DNA of 17,792 bases, from the NCBI GenBank assembly GCA_028867395.1, contig JAGWGO010000009.1:1-17792 (forward strand), in the 5' to 3' direction. The notes beneath the pieces are model-generated. The model saw nothing but the letters and a program-made list of their open reading frames with translations. It made no database searches and was not told the DNA's origin. This document shows, in pieces, positions 6,691 to 16,045 of the stretch. The stretch is from Nitrososphaerota archaeon (GTDB lineage Archaea; Thermoproteota; Nitrososphaeria; Nitrososphaerales; Nitrosopumilaceae). How positions within the stretch are numbered: position 1 is the stretch's first letter; each line of letters opens with the position of its first letter. The translations under genes and the position numbers were made by a program.

Positions 6691-7359
6691 ATGAACAGCT
6701 ATCAATGCTACCAAGTGTTGGGCCTCAAGGACGGCGCCTCGATGAAAGACATCAAGTCGGCGTACCGTAAACTTGCACTGGAGCATCACCCAGACAAGAA
6801 CAAAGGCAAGGACAACAACATGTTCAAAATTATATCCGAGGCATATCAGACGCTGCGCACAGAATACAAGAAATCTATTGGCCCAAGTTCTGGCAGCACA
6901 AGGCGTGAAGACAAAAACAGGGAAAGTGATTTTGGTCCAAAACGTCCGTGGGGTGCAAGAGACTCTGACAAGACTCCATCTGAAGATTGGACTAGGCACA
7001 CAAGATATGCAGAGAGTGCCTACCAAGATTTCTGGAAACAGTACGAGGAGGCATTCTGGAATTACTATAAAAAAGTAAAGGCGGAGGTTAGGCCTGATAC
7101 AGAACCTATAATGGTAGAACAGGAAGTTCCTATGTCAGTAAAAGTAGATCCTGAGAGGTGCATCGCATGCTGCAGCTGTGAGACCATTGCTCCCAAAGTA
7201 TTTCATGTGGAAAAAAATGTGCGCGTAAATCCAAAATCCAAGGTAATCAACGAGGAGGGTGCGCGATCCCAAAAAATCCTTGATGCGGCACATACCTGCC
7301 CAACAAAGGCAATAAGCGTCACAAACAAAGAGACGCAGCAGAGGCTATATCCTTACTAG
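6691..7359 (+). CDS. DnaJ-type J domain fused to a 4Fe-4S ferredoxin domain
   Basis: 222 residues. The J domain (1-60) starts MNSYQCYQVLGLKDGAS and has the HPD motif at 33-35 (HHPDKN), required to stimulate DnaK ATPase. A charged, aromatic linker follows (about 62-148, including YAESAYQDFWKQYEEAFWNY). The C-terminal ferredoxin domain (about 150-212) has C157, C160 and C163 plus C203 in CPTKAI as cluster ligands, with an extra C161. This architecture is known from Thaumarchaeota and from chloroplast DnaJ-Fer proteins of plants and green algae, and transfer between them has been proposed in the literature. It is presumably a redox- or iron-sulfur-linked cochaperone. No dnaK or grpE is in the window. 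The start at 6691 follows the TATA spacing; 6673 would add six residues. Confidence 0.92.
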   Translation: MNSYQCYQVLGLKDGASMKDIKSAYRKLALEHHPDKNKGKDNNMFKIISEAYQTLRTEYKKSIGPSSGSTRREDKNRESDFGPKRPWGARDSDKTPSEDWTRHTRYAESAYQDFWKQYEEAFWNYYKKVKAEVRPDTEPIMVEQEVPMSVKVDPERCIACCSCETIAPKVFHVEKNVRVNPKSKVINEEGARSQKILDAAHTCPTKAISVTNKETQQRLYPY

Positions 7360-7379
7360 AACAGTTTTTTCCAATTAGG

Positions 7380-7387
7380 AATAATAC
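7380..7387 (+). promoter_or_regulatory. TATA-like box for pus10
   Basis: AATAATAC centred about 26 nt before the GTG at 7410. Confidence 0.42.
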
Positions 7388-7409
7388 ATGCCTATAGTTA
7401 GGATAACCA

Positions 7410-8570
7410 GTGGACAAGAAAAAACTCGCTACCGTAATGGAGCACACGCGTGGCATCCTAAAGGAACACTCTTTGTGTGATCACTGCCTTGGCAGGATGT
7501 TTGCAGGAAGACTGGGCGTGGTCTCGCACAAGAGGCTCGGACACAAGATACGAACAAGCCTAAAGCAGAAGCAACCTCAAACGTGCTATATCTGCAAAAA
7601 CCTGATGTCAAGCCTTGACATGCAGGTAAGAAAAATGATAGAGGCATCAAAAGAATACCAGTTTTCTACGTTTCTGATTGGCGCCATACTGCAGCCTTCT
7701 ATTCATGACAGGGACGACATAATACGGTCCAAGTTTCAGCTCCGAGGCATTGCAAGCATTAAAAGCGATATAACCCGAGAGATGGGAAAACTTTTTTCAA
7801 GAAAGACTAGGTCTGTGGTGGACTACCAGAACCCAGACATGGTCTTTACAATTGATTTCAAAAAAGACTATTGCGAGATAAAACCAAAAGCCATTCTGTT
7901 GCAAGCAAGATACACAAAGAACATCAGGGGTCTTACTCAAAAACAAAAACCATGTGAAAACTGCGAGGGAAAGGGATGCTTTGTCTGCGAGTTTCATGGA
8001 ATACGGGAATTTAACAGCGTAGAGGGAAGGATTGCTAAATTTTTGTTTGAAAAGTTTGGTGCACAGCAGGCAAAGATAACGTGGCTTGGAAGCGAGGACG
8101 AGTCAAGCCTTGTCAAGGGAAACGGAAGGCCGTTTTTTGTAAAACTTTTCAATCCGCACAGGCGAGACATCTCTGGTGGAAGAAAGATTGAACTTGACGG
8201 CGTATCAATAGAGGGACTGCGAGCCATAAACAAGATCCCTTCAGACCCTGTAAAGTTCCGAACCGTTGTAGAGTTGGAGGTAGAGGCAGAAAATGAGGTA
8301 GAACTCTCTCTTCTTGAAGAGCTGAAAAGACTCAAGGGACAGCGGCTTGTATTGTTTGAGAACTCGCACAAACAAAAGAAGACTATCTACAAGATTGGTG
8401 TAAAAAGAAGATCTGCAAACCTGTTTAAAGTAAAGATGGAGTCTGACGGAGGAATTCCACTAAAAAGATTTGTTGCAGGACAAGAAATAGAGCCCAGCAT
8501 TTCTGGAATACTTGGGACAAACTGCAAATGTGTACAATTTGATTTTCACAAAATAACTATCACGAAATAA
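7410..8570 (+). CDS. pus10: tRNA pseudouridine(54/55) synthase Pus10
   Basis: 386 residues. Pus10 makes pseudouridine at positions 54 and/or 55 of the archaeal tRNA T loop. The N-terminal domain has a zinc knuckle pair C23/C26 (LCDHCLGRMFAG) and C59/C62 (CYIC). The THUMP-like region follows, then the family's second cysteine cluster (C182, C185, C190, C193). The catalytic domain has WLGSEDESSLVKGNGRPFFV: D230 aligns with the catalytic Asp of the usual GREDxDVRxLGxGRPF motif, and GNGRPF is intact. The R of GRED is Ser here and DVR is replaced, a deviation that may be lineage-wide. The C-terminus matches the family (VKRRSANLFKVKMESDGGIP, LKRFVAG). The start is GTG, 26 nt from a TATA-like box. 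Confidence 0.93.
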   Translation: MDKKKLATVMEHTRGILKEHSLCDHCLGRMFAGRLGVVSHKRLGHKIRTSLKQKQPQTCYICKNLMSSLDMQVRKMIEASKEYQFSTFLIGAILQPSIHDRDDIIRSKFQLRGIASIKSDITREMGKLFSRKTRSVVDYQNPDMVFTIDFKKDYCEIKPKAILLQARYTKNIRGLTQKQKPCENCEGKGCFVCEFHGIREFNSVEGRIAKFLFEKFGAQQAKITWLGSEDESSLVKGNGRPFFVKLFNPHRRDISGGRKIELDGVSIEGLRAINKIPSDPVKFRTVVELEVEAENEVELSLLEELKRLKGQRLVLFENSHKQKKTIYKIGVKRRSANLFKVKMESDGGIPLKRFVAGQEIEPSISGILGTNCKCVQFDFHKITITK

Positions 8571-8889
8571 CCATCACAAGATAATTTTTCTGCAAATCAA
8601 TTTTTGGATTTCAAACTGTAACAAAGTTATGTTTTGTAAGATCTTTATCCATGTGGGAATTTTCAAAATTCCGAGTGCATCACTTGGAAATGTATCCAAT
8701 GCCTATATGTGGAAAATCCATAAATACCATGAAAACAACAACGTCCCGATAGAAAAGAGTTACAGAAGATTGCTGCGCAACTCTTTTAAATTATTGGCTG
8801 AAGTATTTGATTCACAATTGAAAGTATTCATACCTCTACGGGAGAGTTTCGCGTGTTGGGAAATCAACGCTACGAGAATAGCAAGTTAT
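8571..8889 (+). other. Gene-free upstream region of the secreted polyQ gene
   Basis: About 320 bp between pus10 and the next promoter. It is A/T-rich, with TATA-like spots at about 8720-8728 and 8785-8796 but no associated convincing gene. A 99-codon open frame (8629-8928) has no recognisable domain and overlaps the next gene start, so I do not call it. It contains the palindrome at 8656-8672. Confidence 0.5.
8656..8672. repeat. Perfect odd-centred palindrome, 8-bp arms
   Basis: GGAATTTT, one central C, then AAAATTCC. It lies 85 nt after pus10 and about 250 nt before the secreted protein. A 1-nt loop makes a stable RNA hairpin unlikely, so a protein-binding operator fits better than a terminator. 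Confidence 0.6.
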
Positions 8890-8905
8890 TTTATATGTAC
8901 CGTAC
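8890..8905 (+). promoter_or_regulatory. Promoter of the secreted polyQ gene, with GTACCGTAC motif
   Basis: The TATA-like box TTTATATG (8890-8897) is followed at once by GTACCGTAC (8897-8905), the reverse complement of the GTACGGTAC found in two other promoters of this window. The expected transcription start is about 8919-8920. Confidence 0.55.
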
Positions 8906-8924
8906 TTTGGAGAAAACCGTGGTC

Positions 8925-11903
<2,979 letters not shown>

Positions 11904-11923
11904 GTCGTTTGCTATGAAAGATT

Positions 11924-11930
11924 TGTATAC
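11924..11930 (+). promoter_or_regulatory. TATA-like box for the pentapeptide-repeat gene
   Basis: TGTATAC centred about 26 nt before the ATG at 11955. It is followed by CGGTTAAC, so TACGGT (11928-11933) partly matches the GTACGGTAC motif seen in other promoters here. Confidence 0.45.
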
Positions 11931-11954
11931 GGTTAACTCAGATTAGATGAAGCC

Positions 11955-13025
11955 ATGAATAATATGATAAAAATTTCTCTCATACTTGCAATGCTGTTAT
12001 CTGTCTCTATCCTCACTCAATCATCATATGCCGCTTCACAAAACTCAACTATACCTGACTCGGTAAAGAAAAATGCCAAGTCTTGGGTAAACGGTCAGAT
12101 AAGTGACAGCGATTTTCTAAAAGTTTTACAGCAACTTGTGAATAACGGAATGCTTGTTCTATCGACACAAAGCCACATCTCGCAATCTTCGACCAATACT
12201 AATCAGAATTGCTTGAGTGCACCTACCGCTGGAATAAATTGGAGTGGGTGTGATCTCTCAGGAAGAATTCTGTCTGGAGTAAACCTCAGTGGTGCTGATC
12301 TTTCTGGCTCCACACTCAAGGGAGTAGACCTTTCAAAATCTGATCTCAGTGGTGCTGACCTTTCAGGTGCAAATCTCTATGGCGCTGACTTGGAAGGTGC
12401 AAATCTTCAGGGAACCAAGTTTTATGGGACCAATTTCATGAACGCAAATCTTAACGGTGCAACACTAACAGATGCCAAGTTTGCAGGAGCTGATCTTAAT
12501 AATGCAAATCTGTCAGGGGCCAACTTGGCTTTTGAAAGTCTGGTTGACGTAAAACTAAGTGGCACAAACCTCAGTGGTGCAGATCTTTCAGGCGCAGACC
12601 TGAGCCGAGCATACATTGCCAATGCAAAACTAACTGACGGAAGATTCTATGGGACAAACTTTTTTGCCGCAAATCTAAAGGGAACTGACATGTCAAACTC
12701 GGAACTTGCCGGTGCAAACTTTTTCAACGCTAATCTAGTAGGTGCAAACCTTGCCTCCGCCGATCTTCCAGATGTGAATCTTTCATTTGCTGATCTTACT
12801 GGAGCCAATCTCTCAGACACAAGCCTTGTAGACTCGAAGTTGACCTGGTCAAAACTTGTGCAGACAAAACTTGAAGGGTCTGACTTGTCCGGAACAGACC
12901 TTAGCAATGCAGATCTTACCGGAACTGACCTAAAAGGCGCTGACCTTACAGCCACTAAACTAGACAATGCAAAACTTGTCAATACAATCAGGCAATGCCT
13001 CAACAATCCAATCTGCCTTGATTAA
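11955..13025 (+). CDS. Secreted pentapeptide-repeat protein
   Basis: 356 residues. Signal peptide 1-26 ends SSYA. Residues about 36-70 (SVKKNAKSWVNGQISDSDFL, KVLQQLVNNGMLVL) form a small module that recurs near the N-terminus of many exported thaumarchaeal proteins. From about residue 90 the protein is pentapeptide repeats of the A(D/N)LSG type (GVNLSGADLSGSTLKGVDLS...), about 50 units, which fold as a right-handed quadrilateral beta-helix. Cysteine pairs flank the helix (NC..., GCDLSG; RQC..., ICLD) and could form disulfides outside the cell. The ATG is 26 nt from its own TATA-like box, 51 nt after the polyQ gene on the same strand. The function is unknown; a structural cell-surface role is likelier than the gyrase-mimic role of cytoplasmic members. 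Confidence 0.92.
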   Translation: MNNMIKISLILAMLLSVSILTQSSYAASQNSTIPDSVKKNAKSWVNGQISDSDFLKVLQQLVNNGMLVLSTQSHISQSSTNTNQNCLSAPTAGINWSGCDLSGRILSGVNLSGADLSGSTLKGVDLSKSDLSGADLSGANLYGADLEGANLQGTKFYGTNFMNANLNGATLTDAKFAGADLNNANLSGANLAFESLVDVKLSGTNLSGADLSGADLSRAYIANAKLTDGRFYGTNFFAANLKGTDMSNSELAGANFFNANLVGANLASADLPDVNLSFADLTGANLSDTSLVDSKLTWSKLVQTKLEGSDLSGTDLSNADLTGTDLKGADLTATKLDNAKLVNTIRQCLNNPICLD

Positions 13026-13045
13026 ATGGCAAGACATCAGGGCCT

Positions 13046-13058
13046 GGTTTTCAAAACC
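13046..13058. repeat. Odd-centred palindrome GGTTTT-C-AAAACC
   Basis: Perfect 6-bp arms around a single C, between the pentapeptide-repeat gene and the SRPBCC gene, just upstream of the latter's TATA-like box. It shares the TTTTCAAAA core with the palindrome at 8656-8672. Confidence 0.5.
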
Positions 13059-13066
13059 TCAAAAAC

Positions 13067-13077
13067 ATTAAGTAAAT
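13067..13077 (+). promoter_or_regulatory. TATA-like box for the SRPBCC gene
   Basis: ATTAAGTAAAT centred about 24-26 nt before the ATG at 13096. Confidence 0.38.
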
Positions 13078-13095
13078 CTCAAGAAGACTAGCTAT

Positions 13096-13485
13096 ATGGA
13101 TTCTGTTACAGAGACATGTGTTGTGCCAGTGCCCAAAGACAAGGTATTCCAGTTCTTGTCTGACATTGAAAACCTCGCCAAGTGGAGCACACAATTTGTG
13201 AAAAAATTGATTGTTGTAAATGGAAAACACAAAGCAATAACTCCGATGGGAGAGGTCTTTTTGAGGATTGAATCTGATAAGAGATCTGGCCTAATTGATA
13301 TCTATGCCGGCATCACAGAGCAGGAAATGACGCCTGCATACCTGCGGGTGATACCGTTTTCAGAGGATTCTACTGGAGTGATGTTTACATTTTTCAAGTG
13401 GGCAAGCACTGATGATGTGGCCTGGAAAATCTTTTGTGAATGGATAAAAGTCGAGGTTGGCAATATCAAGAGATGCTTTTCTTAA
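13096..13485 (+). CDS. SRPBCC (START/polyketide cyclase-like) fold protein
   Basis: A 129-residue soluble protein with the helix-grip signature at its N-terminus: VTETCVVPVPKDKVFQFLSD followed by IENLAKWSTQFVKKL. The strands GEVFLRIESD, LIDIYAGI and YLRVIPFSEDSTGVMFTFF follow, then a long C-terminal helix (DDVAWKIFCEWIKVEVGNIKR). These proteins bind a hydrophobic ligand in a cavity; neither the ligand nor any catalytic role can be read here. It looks monocistronic: it has its own TATA-like box and the next gene is 67 nt away. A small palindrome (13046-13058) upstream could regulate it. Confidence 0.85.
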   Translation: MDSVTETCVVPVPKDKVFQFLSDIENLAKWSTQFVKKLIVVNGKHKAITPMGEVFLRIESDKRSGLIDIYAGITEQEMTPAYLRVIPFSEDSTGVMFTFFKWASTDDVAWKIFCEWIKVEVGNIKRCFS

Positions 13486-13520
13486 ACTGCCAGAACAATC
13501 GTGACACACAAATAAATAAT

Positions 13521-13538
13521 TGATATCCGGTACGGTAC
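13521..13538 (+). promoter_or_regulatory. Promoter region of the zinc-ribbon gene, with GTACGGTAC motif
   Basis: A weak TATA-like TGATATCC (13521-13528), centred about 28 nt before the ATG, is followed immediately by GTACGGTAC (13530-13538). The motif sits 23 nt before the ATG, nearly the same place as in the polyQ promoter. Confidence 0.5.
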
Positions 13539-13552
13539 TCAGAGATATCTAA

Positions 13553-14017
13553 ATGATTGTACATTGTCCAGATTGTAAGAGGCCATTAATTGAGTTTGAT
13601 CAAGGGTCTGGAAACTATCATTGCTCAAACCCCTCCTGCAACTTTCAATATCTTGAGATGATAACCGGAAAGGAGCACAGAAAGAGCAGGGAGGTTGAGG
13701 AAATGGATAACATACCTTCTTCAAACAGCCTTGACAAAAAACCAAAACGCATACTTGTTGGACTTGCAATTGAAAACTCGCTTCTTAACATAGGGCACTC
13801 TATATTTGACAAGGTAACTTCAAAGCTGCGAGAAGAATATAACGCCAACGTCTTTGATTGTCTTGAAAACCCGCAATACCTCAAACAAATAATGAAGGCA
13901 AATTTTGACAAAAAAGTACAAGAAGTGATGTACAAATCGATAAAGACAATCTTGGGCGAATTTGCATACTATGATTCTATCCGGCAGTTTCTTGATGAAC
14001 TGAACAACAAAAATTGA
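13553..14017 (+). CDS. Zinc-ribbon protein of unknown function, 154 aa
   Basis: The N-terminus MIVHCPDCKRPLIEF...YHCSNPSCNFQY has C5, C8, C24 and C29, a zinc-ribbon ligand set (CxxC, then CxxxxC). A charged linker (about 40-62, KEHRKSREVEEMDN) joins it to a helical C-terminal domain (about 65-154: ILVGLAIENSLLNIGHSIFD, KVTSKLREEYNANVFDCLEN, MYKSIKTILGEFAYYDSIRQ). I do not recognise the C-terminal domain. The layout suggests a nucleic-acid- or partner-binding protein, perhaps regulatory. The ATG is preceded by GTACGGTAC, shared with two other promoters. It is followed by an A/T-rich imperfect inverted repeat. Confidence 0.82.
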   Translation: MIVHCPDCKRPLIEFDQGSGNYHCSNPSCNFQYLEMITGKEHRKSREVEEMDNIPSSNSLDKKPKRILVGLAIENSLLNIGHSIFDKVTSKLREEYNANVFDCLENPQYLKQIMKANFDKKVQEVMYKSIKTILGEFAYYDSIRQFLDELNNKN

Positions 14018-14034
14018 TTTCCAAAATTGGGAAA
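14018..14034. repeat. Inverted repeat TTTCC/GGAAA after the zinc-ribbon gene
   Basis: TTTCC (14018-14022) and GGAAA (14030-14034) are separated by AAAATTG, right after the TGA stop... of the zinc-ribbon gene. It could be part of a 3' end signal or an operator for the next gene; no U-run follows, so a terminator is not supported. Confidence 0.3.
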
Positions 14035-14060
14035 TAATGTGCAATATTGTCAGCTCATGG

Positions 14061-14083
14061 GTACGGTACAAATTGTTTTATAC
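14061..14083 (+). promoter_or_regulatory. Promoter of the 87-residue gene, with GTACGGTAC motif
   Basis: GTACGGTAC (14061-14069) lies 7 nt upstream of a TATA-like TTTATAC (14077-14083), which is centred about 29 nt before the ATG at 14109. Here the motif is upstream of the TATA box, unlike in the other two promoters. Confidence 0.5.
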
Positions 14084-14108
14084 CAATTCGAGATGTTTTG
14101 AATCGGAA

Positions 14109-14372
14109 ATGCTTGTTGGGAATGAATTTGTGAGACGCGAGGACCCCTTGCCTGGAAGAAACGGGAGGCTAGTATCCAAGGCAAAAGATGACAGTTCAGT
14201 TACCATCCTGGTTCCCACACTATTTGAGATGTCAAAGGCAATAATGAAAATGCGATGCGATCTAGAAAAGACAGACGTCGACGAGAAAATATTAGAGGAA
14301 TTTTCAAGACTCGAGTCTGCATTGATGAAGATGACAATTGACATCGAGTATCTGAGAAGAAAAGGCCACTAG
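14109..14372 (+). CDS. Small helical protein of unknown function, 87 aa
   Basis: I do not recognise this protein. It begins MLVGNEFVRREDPLPGRNG, then LVSKAKDDSSVTILVPTLFE, and ends in two long amphipathic helices (MSKAIMKMRCDLEKTDVDEK and EEFSRLESALMKMTIDIEYL) likely to form a coiled-coil hairpin. There is no membrane segment and a single cysteine. The ATG at 14109 is preferred over an in-frame ATG at 14037 because the TATA-like box at 14077-14083 would lie inside the longer version, whose extra residues (MCNIVSSWVRYKLFYTNSRC) look like translated promoter. Its promoter carries the GTACGGTAC motif shared with the zinc-ribbon gene just upstream, so the two may be co-regulated. Confidence 0.7.
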   Translation: MLVGNEFVRREDPLPGRNGRLVSKAKDDSSVTILVPTLFEMSKAIMKMRCDLEKTDVDEKILEEFSRLESALMKMTIDIEYLRRKGH

Positions 14373-14422
14373 CTGCATGGCATCCAAATTTGCCCAAGTT
14401 CCCGTTGAAGAGTAAATACTAC

Positions 14423-14444
14423 ATAAAATTTCTATAAAATTTCT
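14423..14444 (+). repeat. Tandem 11-bp direct repeat ATAAAATTTCT x2
   Basis: Two exact, adjacent copies (14423-14433, 14434-14444), spaced one DNA helical turn apart, 9 nt upstream of the TATA-like box of the ribbon-helix-helix-like gene. Good geometry for an operator bound by adjacent dimers; also usable as extra TATA-like sites. Confidence 0.65.
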
Positions 14445-14452
14445 ACGAAGAA

Positions 14453-14458
14453 TTTATC
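14453..14458 (+). promoter_or_regulatory. TATA-like box for the 50-residue gene
   Basis: TTTATC centred 26 nt before the ATG at 14482. Confidence 0.42.
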
Positions 14459-14481
14459 AACTAATCAGGATCAGGTACACT

Positions 14482-14634
14482 ATGCCACGCAAAGAATACA
14501 AGACAATTACCGTGAAAGAGCAGACTTTTGTCAGATTTCTCAAGGCAGTTCATGACGCCAAGAAGGCAAATCCAGAGCTTGACAACAGTGTCTTTCTTGA
14601 AAAATTGTTAGACTCTTACAGAAAGAAAGGCTAA
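14482..14634 (+). CDS. Small ribbon-helix-helix-like protein, 50 aa
   Basis: A short frame encoding MPRKEYKTITVKEQTFVRFL, then KAVHDAKKANPELDNSVFLE and KLLDSYRKKG. The layout is that of a ribbon-helix-helix DNA-binding protein: a short basic strand (EYKTITV) at residues 5-11, helix 1 (13-28) and helix 2 (34-47) separated by a turn with N35 and S36. Proteins of this kind bind DNA as dimers through the paired strands and often repress their own gene. The ATG lies 26 nt from a TATA-like box and the next gene has its own promoter, so it appears monocistronic. A tandem 11-bp repeat sits just upstream as a possible autoregulatory operator. The fold is inferred from the secondary-structure pattern. 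Confidence 0.78.
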   Translation: MPRKEYKTITVKEQTFVRFLKAVHDAKKANPELDNSVFLEKLLDSYRKKG

Positions 14635-14708
14635 AGCAAGAACCTTTCAAACATTGGAAAAACCCATGACTTGTATGATTTAAGATCCTAGAGAACCATG
14701 TCAAGGTT

Positions 14709-14716
14709 TTATTATA
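14709..14716 (+). promoter_or_regulatory. TATA-like box for the HExxH gene
   Basis: TTATTATA centred about 26 nt before the TTG at 14739. Confidence 0.48.
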
Positions 14717-14738
14717 GTTGGAATGAAGGTTTTTTTGA

Positions 14739-15443
14739 TTGGATCCGCTGTTAAAGGTAAATGAGGCTCACAAAAACGGCATTTTGTCTGACAAGGTTCA
14801 CTCTCTAATAGTCAAGAGATTTGGCCTGGTGCTAGAAGGCATAGCAAGAATAGAAAAGGCATCTGGGCTACACTTTCCACTGGCATACATCGAGCCAGCA
14901 GTTGTCATATCACAACCTGCAGACTCATTTGATTATGGCATCTTCTTTGCGCGAACTATTCCAGTCATCGCAAACGAAAAAGTGGAGATTATAATCCAGA
15001 TAACTGCTCCCCTTGTAGCTTACGGGCTAAAAGGAACAATTCATGCGATACTTGCGCACGAGTTTTTGCATTATCTTGAACTGATAAAGAGAATATCAAA
15101 GATGGAGATAATATCAGATGAGATAACAGGAAACCTCTTTGAGAGCATGTATGCTGACACAACCAGGCTTTTTGAGCCAAGAGCCGTCTTTGATGACAAG
15201 ACGCTCCTGTTGCACATAACAAAAAAGTTTCCAGAGGGGTTTCGCGACTACAAGTTAGAGGACAAGGTGATCAAAAACTGGATCCAAAAGAAGCTTCCCT
15301 CGATAAATGTCGCGCTTGACAGCAATGTTGTAAAGATAAAGGCAGACGTTCTTGCCAAGACCAAAATCGACCCTGCCTTGTTTGCCAAGATTGGTGAGAT
15401 AGAGCAAAGATCTTCAAAATTACGAAAGAAGAAACTGTATTAA
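14739..15443 (+). CDS. Putative zinc metallopeptidase-like protein (HExxH), 234 aa
   Basis: The one strong motif is HEFLH at residues 107-111, inside a hydrophobic helix (IHAILAHEFLHYLELI), matching the HExxH zinc site of gluzincin/metzincin-type peptidases. A strand before it (KVEIIIQITAPLVAYGLKGT) resembles the edge strand of such catalytic domains. The third ligand is not certain; E128 or E134 in SDEITGNLFESM is the best candidate. There is no signal peptide or membrane segment, so it would act in the cytoplasm. The C-terminal 90 residues are charged and basic (EQRSSKLRKKKLY at the end). The start is TTG 14739, 26 nt from a TATA-like box. It ends one base before the convergent S27ae stop. 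I recognise no named family; activity is inferred from the motif. Confidence 0.75.
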   Translation: MDPLLKVNEAHKNGILSDKVHSLIVKRFGLVLEGIARIEKASGLHFPLAYIEPAVVISQPADSFDYGIFFARTIPVIANEKVEIIIQITAPLVAYGLKGTIHAILAHEFLHYLELIKRISKMEIISDEITGNLFESMYADTTRLFEPRAVFDDKTLLLHITKKFPEGFRDYKLEDKVIKNWIQKKLPSINVALDSNVVKIKADVLAKTKIDPALFAKIGEIEQRSSKLRKKKLY

Positions 15444-15617
15444 TTATTTTGTAAATTCGGTGTATCCGCACTTGCCGCAGGTTCTTCTGTCCTTATGTTC
15501 TGACATGAAGACTCCCTTGCCGCATCTGGAACATTCTTTTCTGGATTTTTCTGCCTTGTCACCGTTTACCTTGTAGTACTTGTAGACTGAAGGGCTAGTT
15601 CCTTTCTTGCCTGCCAT
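15444..15617 (-). CDS. rps27ae: 30S ribosomal protein S27ae
   Basis: A 57-residue zinc ribosomal protein of the small subunit. The sequence starts MAGKKGTSPSVYKYYKVNGD, and the zinc ribbon is C29/C32 (KECSRCGKGVFM) with C47/C50 (RRTCGKCGYTEF). This is the usual length of the free archaeal form, without the ubiquitin fusion found in eukaryotes. Its ATG overlaps the TAA of rps24e by one base (TAATG), so it is translated from the S24e transcript. The 3' end abuts the stop of the HExxH gene on the other strand. Confidence 0.96.
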   Translation of the reverse strand: MAGKKGTSPSVYKYYKVNGDKAEKSRKECSRCGKGVFMSEHKDRRTCGKCGYTEFTK

Positions 15618-15961
15618 TACTTTGTCTCTTCCTTCTTTTCTTCAGCAGGCTTTGCCTCGCCTTCTTTTGGAGGAACCGCCTTTGCTTTTTCGAGTCTCTT
15701 GAAAACCGCTGCTTTGAGATGCTCTTTTGCCAACTTCTCGTCCTCGTAGACGTAGAAGGTGCCTGAAAGTAGTGGCCTTCCTGTATCGTTTTTGAGATTT
15801 ATAGGAATTACAATCTTGCCTTCAAGATTGAATTGTTTTGATATCATCTCTGCAGCCTCTAACCTTTTGAGCTTTCCAGCTAGTCCCTTGAAAGTACACG
15901 TAATCTCTCTTCTTGACAGTAGAGGATTCTTTACATCCCGTGTTACTTCAATCATGGACAT
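15617..15961 (-). CDS. rps24e: 30S ribosomal protein S24e
   Basis: A 114-residue small-subunit protein. It begins MSMIEVTRDVKNPLLSRREI, then KRLEAAEMISKQFNLEGKIV, and continues with the conserved GTFYVYEDEKLAKEHL segment. The last 25 residues are a charged K/E/A/P tail (PPKEGEAKPAEEKKEETK). The ATG at 15961 is chosen because a strong TATA-like box (15986-15993) lies just upstream; an ATG at 16018 would place that box inside the coding region and add 19 residues foreign to the family. It is the first gene of a two-gene operon with rps27ae. Confidence 0.94.
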   Translation of the reverse strand: MSMIEVTRDVKNPLLSRREITCTFKGLAGKLKRLEAAEMISKQFNLEGKIVIPINLKNDTGRPLLSGTFYVYEDEKLAKEHLKAAVFKRLEKAKAVPPKEGEAKPAEEKKEETK

Positions 15962-15985
15962 GTATCGTGAATCGTCTTTATTGCG

Positions 15986-15993
15986 AATATAAA
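15986..15993 (-). promoter_or_regulatory. TATA-like box for rps24e-rps27ae
   Basis: TTTATATT on the minus strand, centred about 28 nt upstream of the ATG at 15961; it implies a leader of 0-2 nt. Confidence 0.52.
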
Positions 15994-16017
15994 TCTTGAC
16001 TGTAAAATAGCTAAACA

Positions 16018-16025
16018 TTTTAAGA
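16018..16025 (+). promoter_or_regulatory. TATA-like box for the DUF309 gene
   Basis: TTTTAAGA centred about 25 nt before the GTG at 16046, 25 bp from the divergent ribosomal promoter. Confidence 0.42.
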
Positions 16026-16045
16026 AATTAGAGTCTCGATAGATT

